Assembly: GCF_022539505.1 (NCBI RefSeq)
Contig: NC_061508.1
Location: 90,747,276 to 90,811,275, forward strand
DNA from: Lolium rigidum
Lineage: Eukaryota; Streptophyta; Magnoliopsida; Poales; Poaceae
DNA length: 64,000 nucleotides
Direction: 5' to 3'
Numbering within the stretch: the stretch's first letter is position 1; each line of letters opens with the position of its first letter. The position numbers were made by a program, and so were the translations under genes. The notes beneath the pieces were generated by a model. It saw nothing but the letters and a program-made list of their open reading frames with translations. It was not told where the DNA came from and made no database searches. Positions 24,064 to 35,600 of this stretch are shown piece after piece.

Positions 24064-27000
24064 TGTGACGCCCCAAAACCGGTATCATGAGGATCTCAGC
24101 GAATCCGCCAAAATCCGCACGATATCGATTTTAGGAGACGCACCACCAAGCGCCTCGTACACGCCGAAGCATGCACGCGATGCGGGTGGAATCAATCACG
24201 AGCGGTAACATTACAACAGGATTACAATAGAGCCCACAAGAGACAGATATATTACAACAACGACTCCAACGAGTCAAGATACAAATAGATACATACAAAG
24301 ATCCAAGTCATACAGAAGATCAAATATGTCCGAGTACGGACAAGATACAAATTGGACTAAGAGTCCCGAAGATAACCAGATGGCGTCCATAACCCCGCCC
24401 AGTGCCAAGCCGGAAGGGTAACCTTGCTAGCGTCGTCCTTCATCGAACATATCTTCATACCTGCCCGGTTATATCCCGTAGAAGCGAGCAATAAGTACGG
24501 GTTCGTACTTAACAAGACTTCAAGACGTATAAGCATTCGTCAATCCGCCGTCCTTTGTACTTGAGGCACGCAGGGGACTTAGAGGACGCAAGAGGAACGT
24601 CATAGGCAATATGGTGGGGTTAAGCGGCAGCGCGCAAGCACTAAAAACCTATAGAGACACTCTACAACATTCGTCTAAACAGAGAAGGTGAGAGAGCGCA
24701 TAAACTAACAGTTCTATACTCTGCAAACATAACACAGCCGATGTGTTCCCCCCTCGCAAGGAGGTACTTACAAAGGCACTCACACGGTTGACAAGTTTTA
24801 ACCATTTATTATTAAAGTTGTTCTATCTTACCACACAAGTTATTAGTATTGAAACAACAGGTGTAAGTTGTCTATGGTCGAGTCATACGACTCCAAGTCG
24901 TCCATAACCGCGGACGCGGCTTATCGATAAGATGTACACCCCTGCAGGATTGCCCAAATGTACCCACACGCACCGCTCGACCCACTTACGACAGGTGGAT
25001 ATCACGGCTCGCACTCTCCTTCACGACAACGATGTCCAGGAAGCCACCTAACCAAGTTGAACCCGTATCGAAGTCCGGCCGATTCTCCGAAGCGGACCTA
25101 GCTGTTGCGCCAGCGTACTAGGTGGTTTAAACACACACTGGGGCGATAAACCACTTCGCAGCGGCTCCGCATCCTATACGTGCATACCAGAAACAAGGGA
25201 TACAAGGCACCCAGGGGCTTCCCAAAATAAAGAAGTAACAGGCTGGCATGCACGCAAACAACAAATGGTAAAACATTGCAAACTAGTTGTGGCCACTGGA
25301 CAAAGTTGTAGATTCCGGCAGTGGTCAAGGGGAGACCCATAAGCATACCCACGTGTGGTTAGAGCGCTCAATCTCGGAACAGATAACAAGAACTCGGTGT
25401 CCTAGGTTTCATGGAAACACAAGTGAGCCGTCATAAAACGAGCAATCGACCCACCGATGTCTCCGCTAACAACTATTAACAAGTAACCATGATTCCCTCA
25501 ACTGATATAACCATGTAGCATGTGTCATGATTCCCAACTGATAACCGATAAGATAGCGATAACGGTAACGAGGTATAAACAGCAGTAGCATGCACTACGA
25601 CTCGCAAGGGTAGACTCGATAACCAAACAATAGTTGTAGGAGGTTGGTGGAGGCAATATAGGCTGCTTCAGGTAACAAGTGGAAGGGACACGTGACAAGA
25701 ACGCAACTTAAGGATAGCATGAGGGAGAAGGCAAAAATAAAATAGGTGAGCGACTTCCGCAGGGGCAGAAGTATAGGGGAAATGCTTGCCTGTTAAAGCT
25801 TGCCGAGGTACACCCAGGAAACTTGTCGTATCTCACCACACCACTTCGTGATCCTATCCGGGAAGAAGCAAATGCTGGACAAACAACGGATGCAAGTCTT
25901 ACTACTACGGATAAAGAAGATCCAGCATGATCAAGATGATATGCATGACATGGCAAACATGATGCGATGCAACTTATCCATATTAATCGGAGTCGGAACC
26001 CCGGACAAGCAAATTAGGTTGGAGTTGGATTTCCACCGGCAAAGTTAAGGGTTGATTAGCATGGCAAGACAAAGCAAGGGTGAGCTACTTCAATATTAAA
26101 CGGAGCGGAAAAACCTTAGTCGGTGTCCAAATTACTCCGCATATATGTTAGGTGAACATGCACAACTATCACGTCGTGACATGATGCAATATGCAAACAG
26201 GCATATGGATGGCATATTCATGTTCAACACATTTTTCTGATCAATTTTCATATATAACACTTTTTATTTGGAGTTATGGTTTGAAAGATATGACATGGAC
26301 AAATTTGCAAAACAAATAAAAAGACAAAAAAGGACTGGGCTGGATCTGAGAGTTGGCCTGCTACCTGGCCGGCGGGAGGAAAGGTCTGGCACGCGTGGGC
26401 CGGCCCAGTTCTGGCCTGCGAGCGGCGACGGGAGGCTACGGGCCGCGCGGGCGTTGACTGTGCCGGAAGAAAAGACGGGCCGAGGCCCAACTGATGGCGG
26501 ATCTGATAGAAAAAGGGACAGAAAAAGGTTGGATTAAATCCAGTGTCTTGGTGATTTGAACTTGGATCTTGCACGTACAGGAGCAAGGGACAAACCAGTA
26601 GGGTGCGTTTCTGATTGTGTCCAAAAGGAGCTTCGTATCCAATTGAACCAAGTCAACGCGCAGAACAGGACCAGAACGGCCATGGCGGAGCTTACAGACG
26701 AAAGTCGATCTGGAGCTATCGGGCGAACCGGGACGAGCGAGAGGGCGCGTTCGACGCGGAAGAACATGGGGAACCCGCTGGTGGCGGTCTTGGCGACGAG
26801 GAACCACCGGAGGGCCGCCGGCGACGAGCACCTGCGGGGAGAAACGGCGGTCAACGCCGGTAGGATGGCATAGAACAAGGTGGAGAGAGGCGTGAGGTCC
26901 AGGGGGAAGAGGAAGTTACCAGGAACACGAATCCATTCCCGGAAACGACAGGGAAGCACGGTGGCGTACGGAATTGACGAATTACTCGCCGGAGTCGGAG

Positions 27001-27929
27001 AAGGGAACGGCGAGCTTGCGGTTGATTGGAGTGCTTCCGGCTCGATTCCTTGCACCAGGAGGAAGAAGACGACGAGACGCATCTCCCGGTGCCCTTGGCT
27101 CGTCGCGGGAGGACCTGTAGCGGCGGCGCCATGGTGAGGTGGTCACGGTGGTGTGAGGCTTTTTCTCCTTCGTTTGCTCACAGAGAGGAGAAAAGAGAAA
27201 GGGTGGAGGAAGGTAGGTGGCGGCGGCGTGGATGGGAGAGGGCTAGGGTTTGAGGGGCGCCGTGGGGAGGGTTAAAAGGGGGAGCAGATGGTGGTGCGGT
27301 GGTTGAGAGGGGGCAGGACCACGACCTCACGCGATGTTCGTGCTCTCTAGGAGAAGACGACAACGATGGTGGAAAAAGGTGAGGTCGAAGGGGTACGGGC
27401 CAGGGGAGAAGATGAGCTCGGACCTTGCTGGGCTACTCGGGCCAAGAAGAAGAGGAACCAGTAAAGGAGAGGAGAGGGCCCGGCCAGGAGATAGAGAGGC
27501 CCAAGAGAGGGGTTTAGGGGTTTTTCTTTTCTGTTTTTATTTTCTAAACATTTGAAAACAATTCCGATTCTATTTTGAATTGAATCGAAGATGGGAGTGG
27601 GGTTAAAAGAAATAGTTTTCCATAATATTTATTTTATTTGTAACCAAAACAAAGCACATTATATTCAAAACTATTTTGTTGGAAAGGATTAATTCTAAAA
27701 TAATAAATATGGTGGGAGAGAGAGATTAGGGTTTTATTATTAAAAAGAAGATAAGAGAGAAAGGGGTTTTTAGAAAATAAACATATGAGAGGGAAAACAA
27801 CAAGCTAGTGTTTAATAAAAAATATTTTACTTGTTGAAAACATGGTTGATGTGATGCATATGCCATGATGATGCATAAAAGAAAAAGAACAAACAATTCT
27901 AATAGGTGGTCCTACCCTGGGCCGTTACA
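24064..27929 (-). repeat. 5' LTR of the LARD-like element
   Basis: 3866 bp, upstream LTR in the minus orientation. Differences from the other LTR are scattered and often involve CAG or CTG words or single-base indels. Confidence 0.93.
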
Positions 27930-27934
27930 ATGAA
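27930..27934. other. Target-site duplication, right (atgaa)
   Basis: Matches 19686-19690 exactly. Confidence 0.9.
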
Positions 27935-28159
27935 GATCTGGAGTAGTACTTGTAGCAGCGCCGATCGTTTGCCGTCAATACGAAGAAAAAATAGCAGCCC
28001 CGAAAAAATAAATACAAGTACTACCGTACCTCCATCTCATAAAAAATGTTAACTTTATTAAAATTAAATGTATCTTAGTAAAACTGATAATAAACTGATA
28101 ACTACCGTGGGTAGGTACGGTGACTTTATAACCAAACAATAAAGGCCTGGCGTAATACT
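27935..28159. other. Spacer with a Stowaway-like scrap
   Basis: The stretch around 28028-28085 (cctccatctcataaaaaatg and following) resembles one end of a Stowaway MITE; no second end is seen. No gene. Confidence 0.3.
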
Positions 28160-28475
28160 TTTTTTCGAATTAGTGAGAGCTTTCACTAAGGGAACAAGAG
28201 CGGCGCACGGCAAAGTCTGCGCTCACGACAAAGAAACTGGGCGCGCGGCAAAGTCTGCCTGCACGGCAGAGCTCGTGACGCACGTCAGCAATTGGGACCC
28301 AAAGGCAACCTTTGCCTTGCGAGGTTGGCGAGGCGCACGACAAAGAAACCTTTGCCGTCGATGGCACTGCCGTGCGACCTTTGTCGTGCGGCATCGCACG
28401 ACAAATGCTTTGCCGTGTTTATAGGAGCCTTTGCTGTGCAAATCGTTGCACGGAAAGTTCTGCTTTCCCGTAGTG
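28160..28475 (-). mobile_element. CACTA transposon terminus, truncated
   Basis: On the minus strand it starts CACTACGGGAAAGCAG at 28475, the signature tip of Triticeae-type CACTA elements. Behind it lie dense direct and inverted copies of gcacgacaaag and gcacggcaaag, the subterminal repeats where transposase binds. No transposase or other end is present, so this is one broken end. Confidence 0.8.
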
Positions 28476-28739
28476 TTTATTAATTAACTGACAGGATTAC
28501 AATCACTTAATAGAGTGCTAGACAGAAAACATGGGTTATAGTTGATTTAGAAGCATCTTTTCCTATCGGAACTAGCTTGTTTAGTACATAAATTTGACGG
28601 AACCTCGTCAAGAGGGCGGGAGCTCCCGCAATGCATTATAGGAAGAGGACAAATGGTCCAGTTAATAAGGGAAATCGGACCTGAAAACCATACAACACAC
28701 GGTTAATTAAGGGAAACCGCCGAAAACCACACCCACACC
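28476..28739. other. LINE 3' untranslated-like spacer
   Basis: Lies downstream (minus strand) of the LINE fragment; no reading frame or other element recognised. Confidence 0.3.
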
Positions 28740-29500
28740 CAACTAGATTAGCATCCCTCCCACATAAATGAGCAGCTTGATTAGCATCCTCCCAATATAA
28801 GACACACTTAAGCTAGGTAAAACTCTCATAATCTCCCTGATCTTATCACATATAGCTTTAAGTTCTGATCTAGTTTGAAGTCCATCATTTATCAAGTTAA
28901 CTACCTCTTTGGAATCACTCTCAATGACGGCCCATTCATAGCTTCTTTCTGATGCTAGCCTTGCTCCTTCTCTAATTGCCAATGCTTCCATCATGGACGC
29001 ACTGGCAGCGCGCTCGTACCAAAGGGCTTGGCCACGCAACATCCTCCCTTCACTATTCCGAACCATCAAACCTATACTTCCATTCTTGTCATGTTCAATA
29101 AAGCAAGCATCTGCATTGATCTGATCTTGATTCTTGAGTACTACAGGAGGAGGAGACCAATAAGTTTTCGCTTTGGGAACTTTACATCTTCTCTTTACCA
29201 GACCTGGACAAATATATCGTAGTTTGCATGACCCACCATATCGAATCAGTTACCTATCTCCCACCATCTCCGTGTTTACAAGCATTGCGCTCGTTCCATA
29301 TAGCCCAGCATTCACAAAGAATCAAAGAGGTGCTCTCCTCATTCATTATTGGACTGTCAATAAAATCTTATGCCCAAGAGTCTGGATGAAAGGACGGCAC
29401 TTTTACTGCAGCCATATCATTCATTTCTTGCCAGAAAATCTTGGCCCAGGTACACTCAAAGAGAGCGGGAAAGATTGACTCATCTCCTCGTCCACATGCA
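28740..29500 (-). pseudogene. LINE-related C-terminus: zf-RVT and RNase H fragment
   Basis: The minus strand reads CGRGDESIF and FECTWAKIFWQEMND across frames (zf-RVT region), CECWAIWNERNACKHGDGG, then VVLKNQDQINADACF, then an open frame from 29069 with MMVRNSEGRMLRGQALW, MEALAIREGARLASE and ESDSKEVVNLIND. These are the blocks of the RVT_3 RNase H family at the C-terminus of plant LINE-type proteins. Frameshifts and stops upstream and the missing RT show that it is dead. Confidence 0.8.
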
Positions 29501-30060
29501 TATATGGCAAAAAACAATTTGTTCAATGTATCTTTCCTTGAGTATTTGTCTTGCCGGTATGAACCGCTTAATCACCCTCCACCTGAGGGCATCTCCAGCG
29601 GCCCGACGCATTTTAATGTTCGCGTTGTGTCGCACTGCGGACGCTAAAATGATCGTTTTTGTCCGCGCGCGTCTGAGGGCTGCTCCAGCGGGGCGACGCA
29701 TTTTTTTCTTTTTTTCCTCTTCTCCATTTAAACATAGTTTCAAATATTACATTTTGAAACATGATTTTACACAAACTAACACATAGTTTGGAACATGGTT
29801 TACACAAACTAACACATAGTTTGAACCATGGTCGACACAAATATATATTTTTTTTAAAAGAAGCCAGTTGTGTTGATTTCCGTATGTTCGCTGCCAAGAA
29901 AGAACATTCGAGGGCACACCCAATCACCAAAACTGGAAAATCCAGCAGGAGGAGACGGTGCCCTTGTTGGTTCTACCGAGGAAGAACATCCAGAAATCTC
30001 GACTACTGGCTTCGTCTGGCCCGTAGCCAGATTCGCTGCAAAGAAAGAACACTCTAAGTT

Positions 30061-30585
30061 CTAACTATCGGTGTCCGAGCCGGATTCACCGGTGTGGTAG
30101 TGCCTGCGGCAGGCTGTGTTGTCGAACACCTTGATGATCATCTCGCCGTCCCCCTCGTAGAGGAAGGTGAGCTGGCAGCCGGGCTCGAGCGCGAGGTCAC
30201 GGGCGAACTTGTCCTACCCCGTGTGCAGGTACATCTTGCCCTTCCCGTCGAACAGGACCTCCACGGTCCAGCGGCAGAAGTTGCAACTGGACTCCCGTAG
30301 CTGCAAGTGCGCCGACTCGACGTCGTCGACGAACTCGGCGAACTTGTCCGGGAGCCGCTTGATGCCGAGTGGGTCGTCGTCGATGCGGAGGAGGAACTCG
30401 AAGCAGTGCTCCTCCTGCGAGGACGAGAAGGGCGCAGGCGACGGCGAGCGTGGGGCCGTAGCTGCTCCACCACGGCGGCCCTGCCCCGGCCACGGGGGCG
30501 CCCAGGGCCGCGGCCTCGGCCGCCTCGCCGGCCACCAGGACCGGCCATGGACTTTCTCGCGGGCCTGGATGCGTCGCAGGAACAC
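30061..30585 (-). pseudogene. B3 DNA-binding domain protein, nonsense-broken
   Basis: The minus strand encodes FEFLLRIDDDPLGIKRLPDKF, LQLRESSCNFCRWTVEVLF, GKGKMYLHTG, then a TAG stop at 30214-30216 exactly where a Trp (GW) is expected, then DKFARDLALEPGCQLTFLYEG, MIIKVFDNTACRR and GSDTDS ending at 30061. Spacing and order fit a plant B3 DNA-binding domain, which binds DNA in the nucleus. The true start is unclear: the ATG at 30548 is out of frame with the B3 part, the one at 30585 is in frame. A TATA-like tatataaa lies upstream near 30667-30674. The nonsense codon would remove the second half of the domain. Confidence 0.75.
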
Positions 30586-30666
30586 CTAGGCGACGCTACG
30601 GTCGAGCTTTGTGGCGGCTAGGGTTTCTTTGGAGGAGTGGATGAGGAAGAAGAACACACGCCCTCT

Positions 30667-30674
30667 TTATATAG
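30667..30674 (-). promoter_or_regulatory. TATA-like box of the B3-like gene
   Basis: The minus strand reads cctatataaagagg, about 80 bp upstream of the in-frame ATG at 30585. The solo LTR begins about 37 bp further upstream. Confidence 0.5.
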
Positions 30675-30710
30675 GCTGGAGGGATGCGGTGGCCGCGGGA
30701 CGCGTGGCGT

Positions 30711-32306
30711 TGATACGTCTCCGACGTATCGATAATTTCTTATGTTCTATGCCATATTATTGATGATACCTACATGTTTTATGCACACTTTATGTCATAT
30801 TCGTGCATTTTCTGGAACTAACCTATTAACAAGATGCCGAAGTGCCGCTTCTCGTTTTCCGCTGTTTTTGGTTTCGAAATCCTAGTAACGAAATATTCTC
30901 GGAATTGGACGAAACGAAGACCCAGGGGCCTATTTTTCCATGGAGCTTCCGGAAGACCGAAGAACATACGAAGTGGGGCCACGAGGTGGCGACACCACAA
31001 GGCGGCGCGACCTAGGGGGCCCGCGCCGCCCTATGGTGTGGCCCCTCGTCCGGCCCCCGACTCGCCCTTCCGCCTACTTAAAGCCTCCGTCGCGAAACCC
31101 CCGATGGGAAAACCACGATACGGAAAACCTTACCGAGACGCCGCCACCGCCGATCCCATCTCGGGGGATTCGGAGATCTCCTCCGGCACCCCGCCGGAGA
31201 GGGGATTCATCTCCCGGAGGACTCTACACCGCCATGGTCGCCTCCGGAGTGATGAGTGAGTAGTTCACCCCCGGACTATGGGTCCATAGCGAGTAGCTAG
31301 ATGGTTGTCTTCTCCTCATTGTGCTTCATTGTTGGATCTTGTGAGCTGCCTAACATGATCAAGATCATCTATCTTTAATACTCTATGTTGTGTTTGTCGG
31401 GATCCGATGGATAGAGAATACCATGTCATGTTAATTATCAAGTTATTACATATGTGTTGTTTATGATCTTGCATGCTCTCCGTTACTAGTAGAGGCTCTG
31501 GCCAAGTTTTTACTTTTAACTCCAAGAGGGAGTATTTATGCTCGATAGTGGGTTCATGCCTGCATTGACACCGGGACAAAGGATGTAAAGTTCTAAGGTT
31601 GTGTTGTGTCTGTTGCCACTAGGGATAAAACATTGGCGCTATGTCCGAGGATGTAGTTGTTGATTACATTACGCACCATACTTAATGCAATTATCTCGTT
31701 GTTAGCAACTTAATACTCGGAGGGGGTTCGGACGATACCCTGAAGGTGGACTTTTTAGGCATAGATGCAGTTGGATGGCGGTCTATGTACTTTGTCGTAA
31801 TGCCCAATTAAATCTCACTATACTTATCATGTCATGTATGTGCATTGTTATGCCCTCTCTATTTGTCAATTGCCCGACTGTAATTTGTTCACCCAACATG
31901 CTTTTATCTTATGGGAGAGACACCTCTAGTGAACTCGTGGACCCCGGTCCATTCTTTAATACCGAAATACAAATCTGTTGCAATACTTGTTTTATCGTTT
32001 TCTCCGCAAACAATCATCTTCCACACAATACGGTTAATCCTTTGTTACAGATAAGCCGGTGAGATTGACAACCTCACTCGTTTCGTTGGGGCAAAGTACT
32101 TTGGTTGTGTTGTGCAGGTTCCACGTTGGCGCCGGAATCTCCGGTGTTGCGCCGCACTACATCCCGCCGCCATCAACCTTCAACGTGCTTCTTGGCTCCT
32201 CCTGGTTCGATAAACCTTGGTTTCTTTCTGAGGGAAAACTTGCTGCTGTGCGCATCATACTTTCCTCTTGGGGTTGCCCAACGAACGTGTGAAATACACG
32301 CCATCA
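30711..32306 (+). repeat. Solo LTR, Athila type (copy c), TSD ggcgt
   Basis: Starts TGATACGTCTCCGACGTATC at 30711 and ends cacgccatca at 32306 (1596 bp). It is flanked by ggcgt at 30706-30710 and again at 32307-32311, and no internal sequence or second LTR is present. This is the product of recombination between the two LTRs of a full element. It is very similar to copies e and f. Confidence 0.95.
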
Positions 32307-32627
32307 GGCGTCACCATTAACGTGGTTGGCGTGCCGCAGAGTGCCGAAGCGGCGCAGCGGCGCAGTCGCTGGCGCGTTTGAGAAGACGCATCGACGCAGG
32401 GTCGCTGCTAGGCGGCCCCGACGAAACGTCCGCCAGACGCGAGCGAACACTTTCCGGACGTCCGCATAGACGCATCCGAGACGCATATTTGAGCCAGGTT
32501 TGCGTCTCTGGGAACGACCCGGTCACTATACGTCGCTCCATTGAAGGTGGTGCCAGACGCATTTCTAGTCACGGCGAACGAAAATGGTCGCTCAGCGTCC
32601 GTTTGCGTGGCGCCGCTGGAGATGGCG

Positions 32628-33713
32628 TGAATGATCGCACTTTCGGCGATGTGTTAAGACCGGCCGGCCGGAGCGACGTTTACCGCGTCGCGAGCCGCCG
32701 GAACCTGCGCCGCACGCACATGCGTCATGCATGCATACTGACCTAGGCCTAGCCAAGTCTTGTTTTTTACACCCTCGTCTTGGTCGATGCGATCGGGATG
32801 AGTTTTCCAGAGTAACCACGTCCACGTACGTCGCGCTCGCGGGCAGCCGGGTATGATAATGTTGCCGTCTGAGGAAACAAGCAGGTAGTACGTGTATACA
32901 TGGAACCTTCGTAGGAGTACATGTATAGACGTATAGTACGCGATGCCGATCGACGCCAAGTCCATGCATCCGTACCATAGCGCGCAAGGCGACGACCTGC
33001 CTGGCCTACCTATGGCCAAGGCTATTACGGTGTTTTTTTGCTACTGCCACTTGCGGACTTGCCAACTGGACATATGTGTACCATACATGGTCAAACTCAT
33101 CCGTGCACACGAGGCAGCACACACGCTATCGGATAAGGTGAGAACTATTCCGATCCTCCATGGTAGTGAAGGCATGTACAATCGTTTAGACAAGTATCCT
33201 CTGTAATTCCATGCCATCTCATGCATGTCTACACAGTACTATATATAGACACCCTTCTAATGAACCGTCTGTTTAGCTATCTCTATAAGCTTCAAAATTC
33301 GAAGGGAGAAGCTGGAAAAGTAATCATCATGACTTAATTCAAACGTAAATCTAGACTCATCCAGGACTTTATGGAAAAGAAATACTAGTACTCTAGGAAG
33401 AAAATAACTGCCAACTGTAGACTTAATTAATTCAAACGTACAACGGGAGCGGAGCCATCGTTAGGTAGCGATTAATATAGGATTAGACCATCTTTAATTA
33501 TGCAGACAACCTGACCCTTTCCCATTATTCTCTTCCCTCCATCAGAAATATTTCATACGTGTCCAGCGTTATAGACATCTGATTAGATGTTGTTGTACAT
33601 GCCCTAAGGCGAGTTGTCGTTTTTTCCCTCACCGGATGAATGCCACTGACCTTATTACCGATTTTAGCACCTACCAAATTTTTTTGCCGCAATGAGGATT
33701 AAAGCCTATTATA
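32628..33713. other. Intergenic, no gene recognised
   Basis: Only short frames without a known domain. Confidence 0.4.
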
Positions 33714-34450
33714 TTACCGCCGATGAAACCGATGAGTATATTCGTATGCATTGGGGAAGATACTACAGTCAAGCTTGTGCGTATATTTGCGAATATATTG
33801 ATCTGTGTCTTTGGAGCTCACTACCTCTGTGCTCCAAATGAGGAGGACACACAAAGGTTGATGGTGATGAATGGAGCAAGGGGATGACCACGCATGATTA
33901 GGAGCATCGATTGTTTGCACTGGATGTGGAAGAACCGTCCAAGAACATGGCACGGGAATTTCACTACTCATCATCGCGATTTAACAATTGTGCTTGAAGC
34001 AGTAGCTAGCCTCTGAAGATATGTGGATTTGGCATTACTTCTTTGGGCTGTCTGGATATGTGAACGACATCAATGTTTTGCAAAATTTGCATAGATTTGC
34101 AAGACTTGTTAGTGGTGATGCTCCGCCAACGGCCATGAGTATACCATGGGGGTATTATCTAGCTGACATGATCTATCCACTTTGGTCGACATTTGTGAAG
34201 ACTATCACCGAGCCCAAACACAAAATTCATGCTCACTTAGTAAAATGTCACCCGAAATACATAGATAGAGATTTTGGTGTCTTGCAAGCTAGGTTTGCAA
34301 TTGTTTTCAGGTCCTGCTTGTATTTGCGATAAGAAATCCCTCCATTATAGTATGACCGTGTGTATGCTTCTACATAATATAATCATCGAGGATGAGAGGG
34401 ACATGGACCTTCCATTCGAGTTTGAAATGTGGGCAGCCGTATGAAAACCT
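33714..34450 (+). pseudogene. PIF/Harbinger transposase (HARBI1-like nuclease), decayed
   Basis: Translation in shifting frames gives CAPNEEDTQRLMVMNGARG, SIDCLHWMWKNRPRTWHG, LTIVLEAVASL, MWIWHYFFGLSGYVNDINVL, GYYLADMIYPLWSTFVKTI, DRDFGVLQARFAIV and HNIIIEDERDMD. These are the DDE_Tnp_4 nuclease blocks in order: the first Asp (SIDC) and second Asp (NDINVL) remain, while the third acidic position (normally VERAFGVLQ) reads IDRDFGVLQ. Frame breaks and stops occur near 33890, 34010 and 34330. The MYB-like partner ORF of this superfamily was not found nearby. Confidence 0.85.
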
Positions 34451-35339
34451 GCCATAAACCTGATCGGATGAAAGCCTTTCCTCAAACATACCGGCAGATT
34501 TTGGACAAGCGGACACATGGGTGGCTCCGTAATGATATTGCTGTGCATCCATGGCAGATGTATGGCCGCTAGTCTCCTTTTTTCCTCCTTTAATGTTATA
34601 CTCGTGTGATGTGTGATTGAACTAATCTTGACATCCGTGACCCTTCGTTCATTCATTCTTTTGTTTGTTTGTTTGTTTAACTATTTGATTTGAATAATTA
34701 TTGTAATTTAGAATGTTGTTGTATTGTGGAACAATAATATAATTGATGATTTATATTGATGTTAATTTGGTCCAAAGTCACAAATAGGAAGATAAATAGC
34801 GAAAACCATGTTTTTGTAGTTTCACGTAGATTGGCGGACAGAAACCGTAAAAGACAAACATATGTTTATTGAGAAATCCACAGCTCCGTAAAGAAGTAGA
34901 TGTACTCAAACCATGCTGTTAGAAGAATCCAGGGGGCACCAGCCGTAGCAGCACGCAACACCCGATTCTAGTGTAGTAGCCCAGTTATAAAATTAGCTTC
35001 CTCGACGATGGATAGATATCTCGGCGAGCTAATCGGCAGCCAGCAGTGTCATTATCGCGTGCTTGCACGTGGAGTATAGCTGCCTACTCATGCATGGAAC
35101 CTTCTTATTATATACCAAAAATCATGCGTCGCTGTTCTACACTCCATGCACGCACGTACAAGTAGTGCAACCATAAACGACGACCTGGCTGCTAGCTGCT
35201 GTGTTCAGCAAGTCCAAGAATTTTATGGTCAGCTTTCTACCATCGCGCGCGGTACATACGGGTAGGTGGGCACGCGGGTGGGGTTTTACAATTCCACACG
35301 TACCCGTCCAGTCGATGTTGGAGAAACGAAGCATGGGGT
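34451..35339. other. Intergenic, no gene recognised
   Basis: AT-rich; a short tttg repeat near 34661-34678. No supported frame. Confidence 0.4.
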
Positions 35340-35600
35340 ATGACCGGGAGAGTATGTACGTGTTCGTTTCCTTATTTCTTCCCCTGAAAACGACATGCAT
35401 GGATATGGCACTTGATCAGCAACTTGGCAACCTGCGGCGCATGCGGTCCCGATTCGCCATGGGGGAGAAAAGAAGTTGAGAGGATCGATCAACTATACCG
35501 TTGGAGAAAAAAGTTAAAAGTGTGCGAGAGTAGTTGTCTTTGTTTTGACTAGCTAGCCTCTTGGCTAGTTAGGCTTCATTTCCTCGTTGGATTTGCCTAA

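Larger units (their letters stand above)
19691..27929 (-). mobile_element. Complete non-autonomous LTR element with giant LTRs (LARD-like)
   Basis: Two near-identical direct repeats of about 3.86 kb enclose only 511 bp. On the minus strand each repeat runs TGTAACGGCCCAGGG to TTGGGGCGTCACA (the left copy ends GCATCA), so TG/CA ends hold. A primer-binding site complementary to initiator tRNA-Met (tggtatcagagc) lies 3 nt inside the upstream LTR, fixing the orientation as minus. A perfect 5-bp target duplication, atgaa, flanks the whole. There is no gag, protease, RT or integrase anywhere inside. It must have been mobilised by another element's proteins. LARDs known from Triticeae have long LTRs but multi-kilobase interiors; this interior is very short. 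Confidence 0.93.
29587..32627. mobile_element. Possible gene-carrying transposon with inverted ends (solo LTR nested inside)
   Basis: The left end ggcatctccagcggcccgac and the reverse complement of the right end gccatctccagcggcgccac agree well over about 23 bases, and the next 60 bases share ggacgct and similar words. Without the nested solo LTR (30711-32306 plus 5 bp) the element would be about 1.4 kb. It encloses the B3-like gene. The exact ends and target duplication cannot be fixed. An inner ctgctccagcggggcgac at about 29679 hints at a second, nested copy of the left end. Confidence 0.4.

Noticed and set aside
30138..30548. Arg-rich minus frame starting at the ATG at 30548
   Set aside because: Out of frame with the B3 domain; composition is that of shifted GC-rich coding sequence.
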